From contig NZ_QWEV01000005.1 in the NCBI RefSeq assembly GCF_003858395.1, forward strand, positions 3,410,001 to 3,474,000: DNA of 64,000 nucleotides, read 5' to 3'. The DNA comes from Acidipila sp. EB88 (lineage in GTDB: Bacteria > Acidobacteriota > Terriglobia > Terriglobales > Acidobacteriaceae). Below, piece after piece: positions 33,399-40,399 of this stretch. Under the pieces are notes generated by a model that did no database searches, was not told where the DNA came from, and saw nothing but the letters and a program-made list of their open reading frames with translations. Position 1 is the stretch's first letter; each line of letters opens with the position of its first letter. A program made the position numbers and the translations under genes.

Positions 33399-33754
33399 GG
33401 TGGCATCAGCATAGAACTCGACTGCGCTCGAACGCAAGACAACCAGCGGAATCGGTCACCCGGTGCGCACCCAATAGTCTATTGGCCTACTGACTTCCCC
33501 AAGAGAGATGTTTGTGGATCCACTATTGCAGGTTCAGTATGTACACTTCGTCCTATCAGCACGCGTAGTCTCTAGTGGTGGGATCCCAAGGCGCTGCCCT
33601 CACCGGCACGCGCAAAACAGCGTTCAGTGAACGTTTCAAACTGAAGATGCCGAAGATGAGCTTTCGGGAGGACCATGGAACCGGCCAACACAATCGCGTT
33701 TATAGTTGGTTGTTCAGGGGCACCGGCGGGTATGCGGCTGTAAATGAGTGGAGA
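33399..33754. other. Intergenic region upstream of truncated murJ
   Basis: 356 bases between the PA14 gene start and the murJ fragment. The plus frame is open here but not protein-like. No promoter could be assigned with confidence. Confidence 0.4.
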
Positions 33755-34210
33755 GTGAGTGAGACCGCACGAGAACCCGACGGCCAGGCCGAAAAGAGGG
33801 TGGACCAGAACCGTTCCTCTGCGCTTGCGGTAGCTACGGGGATCTTGCTGATCCGTGTTGTAGGGCTCGTCCGGGACCGAATCTTTGCGCATTACTTCGG
33901 GAATTCCGATGCTGCGGATGCTTTCCGTGCCGCCTTCCGTATTCCCAATGTTCTACAAAACCTATTTGGCGAAGGAGTGCTTTCAGCCTCCTTTATTCCG
34001 GTTTACGCTCGCTTACGCGCAGAAGAAAGGCACGAGGAGGCATCGCAGGTTGCTGGGGCGATCCTTGCCATATTGCTGGTCGTCACTTCAATCTTGGTCC
34101 TAGCTGGAATTCTGAGTGCACCCTTGCTTGTGGACGTAGTGGCTCCAGGTTTTCACGGCCAAAAGCTGATCCATCGCAGTCTTGAGCGCACACTCTGTGT
34201 AAGGGTGTAA
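33755..34210 (+). pseudogene. Truncated murJ (lipid II flippase) N-terminal fragment
   Basis: MurJ/MviN moves lipid II across the inner membrane and normally has about 520 residues and 14 helices. Here only about the first 135 residues survive: SALAVATGILLIRVVGLVRD, then RIFAHYFGNSDAADAFRAAF, RIPNVLQNLFGEGVLSASFI, PVYARLRAEERHEEA and the second helix pair up to LLVDVVAPGFHGQK. The conserved Arg-rich and FGEG motifs are intact. After about nt 34165 the frame reads foreign sequence and stops. A working murJ must lie elsewhere in the chromosome. The chosen start is GTG (VSETAREPDGQ). Confidence 0.8.
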
Positions 34211-34316
34211 GCGCGGGTGGACTGTGCCTGCCGTAAAAGTTGAAGCTCGGGTCTCGAACATACTTGCTGCAGAGCCACTCCCATGCCGGCGGATCTAGAA
34301 AGTTGCAGCTTTTCTG
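34165..34316 (-). pseudogene. Possible remnant of another gene joined to murJ
   Basis: Reading the minus strand from 34316 gives KSCNFLDPPAWEWLCSKYV, then RDPSFNFYGRHSPPALT, which has protein-like composition but neither start nor stop of its own. It meets the murJ fragment at about 34165, so it may mark the rearrangement that cut murJ. No family recognised. Confidence 0.3.
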
Positions 34317-34321
34317 AATCG

Positions 34322-34339
34322 CATCCTACTAGTTGGTAG
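34322..34339. promoter_or_regulatory. Putative TetR operator upstream of tetR
   Basis: CATCCTACTAGTTGGTAG, 12-29 bases before the tetR start. It matches 15 of 18 positions of the ideal palindrome CTACCAACTAGTTGGTAG and shares the half-site CTAGTTGGTAG with the operator at 34967, on opposite strands. Confidence 0.6.
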
Positions 34340-34350
34340 TCTCATAGAGC

Positions 34351-34923
34351 ATGCAGGGAGAAACAGCAGAGCGAATTCTTCAAACGGCCAGGACCCTGAT
34401 TTCGGATCGTGGCTACTCGGCGTTCAGCTACGCCGATATTTCGGAAGCAGTGCAGATTCGGAAGGCCAGTATTCACCATCACTTTCCGACCAAGTCCGGA
34501 CTGGTGGTCGCTGTGCTCCGGGCGCATCGCGAGCGGTTTCTGGCTGCAACCCAGGCGTTGACGCACCAGGTGGAAGATCCGCTTGCGCGCCTCCAGGCGT
34601 ACGTCCGGCATTGGGAGGGCTGCATCCGGGATCGGTCGCAGCCATTCTGCATCGCGGCCCTGCTGGCGGCTGAACTGCCAAGCCTGCCCGAGGAGGTGGG
34701 CGCCGAAGTGCACAAACACTTCTTAGCCCTGGGCGAGTGGATTCGCCAGACGCTCGAGGAAGGGGTTGTGAAGCGCAGTATGAAACTCAAAGGAAGCAGC
34801 GAGGACGAGGCGCAAACGTTCATGGCAACGGTGCACGGCGCCATGCTGTCTGCCCGTGCCCTCGGAGACTGCGCCGTGTTCGAAGCCGTAACGCACAGCG
34901 CTTTGCAACGTATCCAGGCGTAG
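34351..34923 (+). CDS. TetR/AcrR-family transcriptional regulator
   Basis: 190 residues. N-terminal helix-turn-helix: ERILQTARTLISDRGYSAFS, then YADISEAVQIRKASIHHHFP with the recognition helix and the characteristic HHFPTK. The ligand domain has a cysteine (QPFCIAALLAAELPSLPEEV) of the type seen in TetR proteins that react to electrophiles, but that role is inference. Two related operator sites, one before this gene and one before the next, suggest autoregulation and control of the DUF308 gene 74 bases downstream. Confidence 0.85.
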   Translation: MQGETAERILQTARTLISDRGYSAFSYADISEAVQIRKASIHHHFPTKSGLVVAVLRAHRERFLAATQALTHQVEDPLARLQAYVRHWEGCIRDRSQPFCIAALLAAELPSLPEEVGAEVHKHFLALGEWIRQTLEEGVVKRSMKLKGSSEDEAQTFMATVHGAMLSARALGDCAVFEAVTHSALQRIQA

Positions 34924-34966
34924 GTCCGCCCGCTCGGCACCGGTTCTTCGTTTTTGCCTCATAAAT

Positions 34967-34984
34967 CTACCAACTAGAAGATAG
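34967..34984. promoter_or_regulatory. Putative TetR operator upstream of DUF308 gene
   Basis: CTACCAACTAGAAGATAG, 14-31 bases before the DUF308 start and overlapping its likely promoter. It is the reverse complement of the half-site at 34329-34339 (CTACCAACTAG) and matches the ideal 18-bp palindrome at 15 positions. Confidence 0.6.
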
Positions 34985-34997
34985 TCAAGGAGCACTC

Positions 34998-35597
34998 ATG
35001 TCAGCCACGATCACGAACGCCCAGGCGCAGGCCTTTTCCCTGCGCAACCTCTACTACACACGCACCGTTGTTCAGCTTGTCTGGGCCGGGGTGATCATGG
35101 CGACCGCCGCCGGCAATCCGGTGCTGGCAGCCGGCCTGCTGGTGCTTTATCCCCTTTGGGATGTCGCCTGTACGGTGTATGACCTGCGATCTGCCTCGCG
35201 CTCCAACTCCGGAACACCCACCGCGCAGTACGTCAACGCGGCTCTGGGCACCCTTGCGGCCGCGGGTATCGCCGGCACTGCCTTCAGGTCTCCGCACCAG
35301 GCAGTTGTGGTCTTTGGGCTCTGGGCCTTCGCTGCTGGAGCAGCGCAGCTTGCCGTAGGCATCGCTCGCAGGGGGCAGTTGGGCGGGCAGTGGGCGATGA
35401 TCCTGAGCGGTGCGCAATCTGCACTGGCAGGAGTGGTCTTCGTCCTGGGCGGGCTGCACGGGACGAAACAGATCAGCGACCTCGGGCGCTACGCTATTTT
35501 CGGTGGTGTGTACTTCCTGATCGCCGGGGTGCTGATGCACCGCAAGGTGTCCAAGGGCCAGATGGCTGGCGCAACCATCGCTCAGAGCCGGGGTTAG
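34998..35597 (+). CDS. DUF308/HdeD-like membrane protein
   Basis: 199 residues with an AAGGAG ribosome-binding site. Six hydrophobic helices are visible, including VVQLVWAGVIMATAAG, LAAGLLVLYPLWDVACTVYD, YVNAALGTLAAAGIAG, AVVVFGLWAFAAGAAQLAVG, ILSGAQSALAGVVFVLGG and GRYAIFGGVYFLIAGVLM. This matches the three-hairpin pattern of DUF308 proteins such as HdeD, proposed to act in acid or envelope stress. The loops are short. It is likely the direct target of the TetR regulator before it, and could be a stress-response or solute-handling membrane protein. Confidence 0.78.
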   Translation: MSATITNAQAQAFSLRNLYYTRTVVQLVWAGVIMATAAGNPVLAAGLLVLYPLWDVACTVYDLRSASRSNSGTPTAQYVNAALGTLAAAGIAGTAFRSPHQAVVVFGLWAFAAGAAQLAVGIARRGQLGGQWAMILSGAQSALAGVVFVLGGLHGTKQISDLGRYAIFGGVYFLIAGVLMHRKVSKGQMAGATIAQSRG

Positions 35598-35758
35598 TTG
35601 TTTGGGCGTACAGTTCTCAAGCGGGGAGTACGCGGCCAAGGTTGGCCCGGAAAGCACTTTGCCACCCGGGCACAACCGGGCTGCATCACTCCCCGATCCA
35701 CACGTCAGGTGGAAGTTCAACGTATGCAAAAATGTTTTTACCAACGTATTATCTCGCT

Positions 35759-36718
35759 ATGAGTTTTTCTCGTTCCGTCCGCATCATCGACTCCCACACC
35801 GCAGGTGAGCCTACCCGTGTCGTCCTCTCGGGCGGACCGGAGATTGGTGCAGGCTCACTGCAGGAGCGACTCGCGAGGCTGCGGATGCAGGACACCTTTC
35901 GCTCGGGCGTCATCTGCGAGCCGCGGGGCTCAGACGTGCTGGTGGGTGCGCTGCTGACCAAGCCCGTGGAACCGGACTCGAGTGCGGCGGTGATTTTCTT
36001 CAACGATGCCGGCTACCTGGGTATGTGTGGGCATGGCACGATCGGCCTCGTGACAACCCTGGCGCACCTCGGCTCGATTGCGCCCGGGCGCCACCGCATC
36101 GAGACCCCCGTGGGCATCGTGGAAGCGTGCCTCATGGACGACGGCAACGTGTCGGTGTCGAACGTGCCGAGCTACCGCTACCGTGCGCAGGTGCCGGTGC
36201 ATGTGCCGGGCCTGGGGCGGATCACCGGGGACATAGCATGGGGCGGGAACTGGTTTTTTCTAGTGGCAGAGCATCCGTATTCGCTTGCCGGCACCAATAC
36301 CGCAGAGTTGCTCCGGGTATCGATGGCGATCCGCACCGCACTGCGCCAACAAGGGATTACCGGACCGGCCGGGGAAGATGTCGACCATATTGAGTTGATA
36401 GGGGCTCCAGAGATGGCGCACGCGGACTCTCGCAACTTCGTGCTCTGCCCCGGCTCGGCATTTGATCGCTCGCCATGCGGCACCGGCACGAGCGCGAAGA
36501 TGGCGTGTCTCTTCGCCGATGGGAAGCTCGCCCCGGGACAACTTTGGCGCCAGGAGGGCATTCTGGGCACGCTCTTCGAGGGGCATGTCGAGCCTGGTCC
36601 CATGATCGAAGACCAGCCTTCGGTGATCCCGACCATCCAGGGACGTGCCTGGATTACGGCGGACAGCACGCTGCTCTTTGATGAAAGCGACCCCTTCACT
36701 GCGGGGTTCCATTTCTAA
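35759..36718 (+). CDS. 4-hydroxyproline 2-epimerase (proline racemase family)
   Basis: 319 residues from MSFSRSVRIIDSHTAGEPTR; an ATG at 35733 (MFLPTYYLA) is also possible. The enzyme interconverts trans-4-hydroxy-L-proline and cis-4-hydroxy-D-proline, step 1 of hydroxyproline use. Both catalytic cysteines are present: GMCGHGTIG (Cys90) and SPCGTGTSA (Cys240), which fits a racemase/epimerase rather than the dehydratase form, where the second Cys is Thr. The DSHTAGEP N-terminal motif is also there. Cytosolic. It is the first gene of a same-strand operon ending at 40348; only four bases separate it from the next start. Confidence 0.92.
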   Translation: MSFSRSVRIIDSHTAGEPTRVVLSGGPEIGAGSLQERLARLRMQDTFRSGVICEPRGSDVLVGALLTKPVEPDSSAAVIFFNDAGYLGMCGHGTIGLVTTLAHLGSIAPGRHRIETPVGIVEACLMDDGNVSVSNVPSYRYRAQVPVHVPGLGRITGDIAWGGNWFFLVAEHPYSLAGTNTAELLRVSMAIRTALRQQGITGPAGEDVDHIELIGAPEMAHADSRNFVLCPGSAFDRSPCGTGTSAKMACLFADGKLAPGQLWRQEGILGTLFEGHVEPGPMIEDQPSVIPTIQGRAWITADSTLLFDESDPFTAGFHF

Positions 36719-36722
36719 ACGG

Positions 36723-37856
36723 ATGCATCGCTACGATCTCATCATCGTTGGTGCGGGCATCATTGGCGCGGCTGTGGCACGCGAATGCGCGCGCAGCGGT
36801 CTGCGGGTCGCCATCGTCGAAGCAGGTACGCCGGGCGGCGGCATCACTGCGGCGGGCATGGGCCACGTGGTGGTGATGGACGACTCGCCGGCGCAGCTTG
36901 CGCTGACTGCTTTTTCGCGAGGCTTGTGGCGCGAAGAGTCGTTTCCCGTGTCGGTGGAATATGCTTCGCCCGGCACCATCTGGATTGCAGCAGATGAGGA
37001 AGAGATGGCGGAAGTCTTCACGAAAAAGGAGACGTACGCGCGGGCCGGTGTGCACAGCCAGGTGCTGAGCGCCCCTGCACTGGCCGCGCTTGAGCCGAAC
37101 CTTCGCGCCGGGCTTGCCGGTGGGCTGCTGGTGCCCGAAGACGGGGTGATGTATCCCCCTGCGGCTGCCGCGTACTTTCTACGCCAGGCGAAAGAGTGGG
37201 GAGCCGAGATGATCGCGGGCCGTGCTGCGCGCGCGGGCGAGGGCAGCGTTTCGCTCGATGGAGGGCTCCGGCTCACCGCGCGCTTTGTGCTGCTGGCCAC
37301 GGGTATGGACTGTGCGCTGCTGCCCGCAATGCCGCTGCGCATGCGCAAGGGGCATCTCGTCATCACGGATCGTTACCCCGGCTTTGTCAGTCATCAACTC
37401 GTCGAGCTTGGATACCTAAAGAGTGCTCACAAAGTGGCAGGTGACTCGGTTGCCTTCAACGTGCAACCGCGGCAGACCGGTCAGCTGCTCATCGGGTCAA
37501 GCCGCCAGTATGGCAGCGATACGGTTGCAATAAACCAGGAAATACTCACGCGGATGCTGCAGCGTGCGGAGCACTACATGCCGGGGCTGGGCGCTGTGTC
37601 TGCGCTGCGCATCTGGACCGGCTTTCGCGCGGCGACCGAGGACAAGCTGCCACTGCTAGGACCGGCGGAAGGGCTGAGTGATGATCCGACGCTGTGGCTA
37701 GCAGTGGGGTTTGAAGGCCTTGGCTACACGCATGCGCCCGGTGCTGCGCGCCTGCTGGCTGATCGGCTGCTCGGGCGCGCGTCCGCGATGGAGCTGGAAC
37801 CTTTTCTGCCCGCGCGGCTCAAAGGGAGCGCGGCGGGAAAGGCTCTCCATGCCTGA
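36723..37856 (+). CDS. D-hydroxyproline dehydrogenase, DAO-type FAD subunit
   Basis: 377 residues from MHRYDLIIVGAGIIGAAVAR, the FAD-binding GxGxxG motif, then VAIVEAGTPGGGITAAGMGH. It belongs to the DadA/glycine oxidase (DAO) family. The C-terminal part has WTGFRAATEDKLPLLGPAEG and GFEGLGYTHAPGAARLLADR, the usual flavin-closing motifs. In this operon context the likely substrate is cis-4-hydroxy-D-proline, oxidised to pyrroline-4-hydroxy-2-carboxylate with electrons passed on to the other subunits. It overlaps the next start by 8 bases, so the subunits are probably made in step. Confidence 0.88.
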   Translation: MHRYDLIIVGAGIIGAAVARECARSGLRVAIVEAGTPGGGITAAGMGHVVVMDDSPAQLALTAFSRGLWREESFPVSVEYASPGTIWIAADEEEMAEVFTKKETYARAGVHSQVLSAPALAALEPNLRAGLAGGLLVPEDGVMYPPAAAAYFLRQAKEWGAEMIAGRAARAGEGSVSLDGGLRLTARFVLLATGMDCALLPAMPLRMRKGHLVITDRYPGFVSHQLVELGYLKSAHKVAGDSVAFNVQPRQTGQLLIGSSRQYGSDTVAINQEILTRMLQRAEHYMPGLGAVSALRIWTGFRAATEDKLPLLGPAEGLSDDPTLWLAVGFEGLGYTHAPGAARLLADRLLGRASAMELEPFLPARLKGSAAGKALHA

Positions 37857-38112
37857 AGCCATGCCGGAAGCTCAATGTGTGCAGATCTACCTGAATGGCA
37901 TGCCGCGGCAGGTGGCGCGCGGTACCAGTGTTGCGGCAGCGTTGTTGCTGCACGCGGTGCCGTGCCGGGAATCCGTCAAGGGCACTCCTCGCGCCGCGCT
38001 TTGTGGCATGGGCATATGTTTTGAATGCCGCGCGGTGATCAATGGCGTCGCGCACCGCCGCACCTGCCAGATCAACTGCCTGGACGAGATGCGTGTGGAG
38101 ACACAGCGATGA
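37849..38112 (+). CDS. D-hydroxyproline dehydrogenase, small [2Fe-2S] subunit
   Basis: 87 residues from MPEAMPEAQCVQIYL (or the Met four codons later). It is a ferredoxin-like protein related to sarcosine oxidase/HcnA-type small subunits: PRQVARGTSVAAALLLHA, then RAALCGMGICFECRAVINGV and HRRTCQI give the four cysteines of a plant-type [2Fe-2S] site (C-x4-C-x2-C...C). It is short for a ferredoxin because the family is. It overlaps the upstream gene and its stop overlaps the next start as ATGA. Its job is electron transfer between the two flavin subunits. Confidence 0.85.
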   Translation: MPEAMPEAQCVQIYLNGMPRQVARGTSVAAALLLHAVPCRESVKGTPRAALCGMGICFECRAVINGVAHRRTCQINCLDEMRVETQR

Positions 38113-39425
38113 GTGCTGCAAACGACATCACGCACGCCGACGTGCTGGTTGTGGGGGCGGGGCCTGCGGGCCTTGCGGCCGCCACGGCCGCTGCGCGCCA
38201 CGGCTGCGATGTGCACGTTCTCGATGACAACCTCGCGCCGGGAGGCCAGATCTGGCGCGCTTCTTCCGTTGCGGCGAACACGCAATCGACGCAACCCATG
38301 TCGTCGCGGGAGAAGGCCATTGCAGCGCTGCATGCGAGTGGAGCCACGCTGCACTGTGCGACGCGCGTCTTTGCCGCCCCTGCGAACAACGTTGTGGATG
38401 TACTGGAGCAGGACGAGCACGGCCTGCGCTACACGTACCGCACGCTGATTGTGGCCACTGGTGCGCGCGAGTTGATGCTGCCGTTTCCCGGCTGGACACT
38501 GCCGGGCGTGCTTGGGGCAGGTGGCCTGCAGGCGCTGGTGCGGGCGGGGTACTCTGTTGCGGGCAAGCGGGTGGCGGTGGTGGGGACCGGGCCGCTGCTG
38601 ATCGCTGTTGCAGCGCACCTGCAGGAAGCAGGCGCACGCGTGGTGCTGCTGGCGGAGCAGGCCGGGCTGCGCACGATGCTGCCGCTTGCCGCGAGCATGT
38701 TGTTGCGGTTCACAAAACTGCGGCAGGGTCTGCACTATGCCGCGAGGTTGCGCGGGACCCCGGTGCGCATGGGCTGGTGGCCGGTGGAAGCAATCGCCGA
38801 CCGCGGCGTGCTTGCCGGTGTGCGCATCACCAACGGCAGCGAGACCAGGACAATCGACTGCGACCTTGTCGCCACTGGCTTCCACCTGGTGCCCAACAGC
38901 GAGCTTGCCGAGCTGCTGGGTTGCGCCCTTGCTGCCACCCCTGTTGGCCGGCGTGTGCTTGTGGACACGTACCAGCGCACCACGCGTGCGGATGTTTTTT
39001 GCGTGGGTGAGCCGACCGGCATTGCCGGACTGGACGCGGCGCTCCTGCAGGGCGAGATCGCCGGCCTTACTGCCGCGGGTCAGCCTTCGACGCACCTGCA
39101 TGCTCGGGCCGCAGCCGAGCGTGCTTTTGGCAAGATGCTCGATCGCACCTTCCGCCTGCGCAAAGCACTGCGCACTCTCGCCGCGGAAGATACCATTTTG
39201 TGCCGCTGCGAAGATGCGTCGTTTGCACAAGTGAAGGCCTGCGCAGGCTGGACCGAGGCCAAGCTGCAGACGCGCTGTGGGATGGGTCCTTGCCAGGGCC
39301 GTATCTGCGGGCCCGCGACCCGCGTGGTGTTTGGGTGGGAGCCCGCGTCCGTGCGGCCGCCGCTCGTGCCTGTTCCCCTGCACGCACTGATTTCATCCAC
39401 AAGTCACCACGAGGAGAACCTATGA
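38109..39425 (+). CDS. D-hydroxyproline dehydrogenase, large FAD/NAD-type subunit with BFD-like iron-sulfur end
   Basis: 438 residues from MSAANDITHADVLVVGAGPA (ATGA overlap with the upstream stop). Two Rossmann folds: the first FAD site VVGAGPAGLAAATAAARHGC and the second nucleotide site VAVVGTGPLLIAVAAHLQEA. The C-terminal 60 residues are a [2Fe-2S] BFD-like domain: CRCEDASFAQVKACAGW, then RCGMGPCQGRICGP. This layout is that of alpha subunits of octopine/opine oxidase and D-hydroxyproline dehydrogenase complexes. Together with the two upstream genes it gives a complete three-subunit enzyme. It is probably membrane- or quinone-linked for electron disposal, but no acceptor is encoded here. 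Confidence 0.88.
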   Translation: MSAANDITHADVLVVGAGPAGLAAATAAARHGCDVHVLDDNLAPGGQIWRASSVAANTQSTQPMSSREKAIAALHASGATLHCATRVFAAPANNVVDVLEQDEHGLRYTYRTLIVATGARELMLPFPGWTLPGVLGAGGLQALVRAGYSVAGKRVAVVGTGPLLIAVAAHLQEAGARVVLLAEQAGLRTMLPLAASMLLRFTKLRQGLHYAARLRGTPVRMGWWPVEAIADRGVLAGVRITNGSETRTIDCDLVATGFHLVPNSELAELLGCALAATPVGRRVLVDTYQRTTRADVFCVGEPTGIAGLDAALLQGEIAGLTAAGQPSTHLHARAAAERAFGKMLDRTFRLRKALRTLAAEDTILCRCEDASFAQVKACAGWTEAKLQTRCGMGPCQGRICGPATRVVFGWEPASVRPPLVPVPLHALISSTSHHEENL

Positions 39426-40348
39426 ACTGGTACGGCGTTATGCCTGCAATGACTACACCCTTCCACCCCGGTCTTTCCGTCGACCACGAGTTCCTTGCGC
39501 AGCACTGCAACTGGATGCTGGACAACGGATGCACCGGACTTGTGATGCTCGGCTCGCTGGGGGAAGGCGCCACACTTACCGATGATGAAAAGCTGGCCAT
39601 CCTGAAGACAGCGGTGGCGGCTGCTGCGGGGCGCGTTCCGGTAGTTGCGGCCATCTCATCGCTTTCGACTGCGGGTGCTGTCGCACTTGCCAAGAAAGCC
39701 GAGGCACTCGGCTGCTCCGGGTTGATGGTGTTGCCGCCCTATGTCTACACATCCGACTGGCGCGAGATGAAGTTCCACGTGGCGAGCGTGATTGCCGCCA
39801 CGGGGCTCTCCTGCATGCTTTACAACAACCCCGTGGCTTATAAGACTGACTTTCTGCCATCGCAGATTGCGGAACTCGCAGCGGAGCACGCAAACCTCGC
39901 TGCCGTGAAGGAGTCGAGCGCGGATGTGCGCCGAGTCTCGGCGATTCGCGAAGTGCTGGGCGAGCGCCTCGTGATCTTTGTGGGTGTGGACGACGCACTG
40001 GTGGAAGGGGTGTACGCAGGCGCCAAGGGATGGATTGCGGGCCAGGTGAATGCTTACCCTGCCGAGTCGGTTGAACTTTTCAACCTTGCTGTTGCCGGTG
40101 AAAAAGAACGCGTCTTTGATCTGTACCGCTGGTTTCTTCCGCTGCTTCGCATGGATACCGTGCCGAAGTTTGTGCAGCTGATCAAGTGGGTGCAGGAGCA
40201 GCAAGGCGTCGGCTCGGCGCGTGTGCGCGCACCGCGCCTGGAGCTACAGGGCGCGGAGCTCGCGCAGGCAAAGCTCGAGTACGAGACTTCGCAGAAGGCG
40301 CGCCCAAGCATTGCGACCAAGCCGTTTCCTACACTCGCAAAGGCATAG
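39422..40348 (+). CDS. 1-pyrroline-4-hydroxy-2-carboxylate deaminase (DapA family)
   Basis: 308 residues from MNWYGVMPAMTTPFHPGLSV, overlapping the upstream stop by ATGA. It belongs to the dihydrodipicolinate synthase/N-acetylneuraminate lyase superfamily, a TIM barrel. The Schiff-base Lys is in LAAVKESSADVRR, the Tyr in MLYNNPVAY, and the GSLGEGATLTDDEK loop is typical. In hydroxyproline pathways this member removes ammonia and water from Pyr4H2C to give 2-oxoglutarate semialdehyde; that use is inferred from the operon. Cytosolic. Confidence 0.88.
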   Translation: MNWYGVMPAMTTPFHPGLSVDHEFLAQHCNWMLDNGCTGLVMLGSLGEGATLTDDEKLAILKTAVAAAAGRVPVVAAISSLSTAGAVALAKKAEALGCSGLMVLPPYVYTSDWREMKFHVASVIAATGLSCMLYNNPVAYKTDFLPSQIAELAAEHANLAAVKESSADVRRVSAIREVLGERLVIFVGVDDALVEGVYAGAKGWIAGQVNAYPAESVELFNLAVAGEKERVFDLYRWFLPLLRMDTVPKFVQLIKWVQEQQGVGSARVRAPRLELQGAELAQAKLEYETSQKARPSIATKPFPTLAKA

Positions 40349-40399
40349 CTGCTTAAGCCTGAAGGCGGCAGGGAACCCACTGCCGCCCACTCTGACGTG

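Noticed and set aside
39080-39400. Several long minus-strand frames across the hydroxyproline operon
   Set aside because: They are antisense shadows of GC-rich real genes with conserved motifs on the plus strand.
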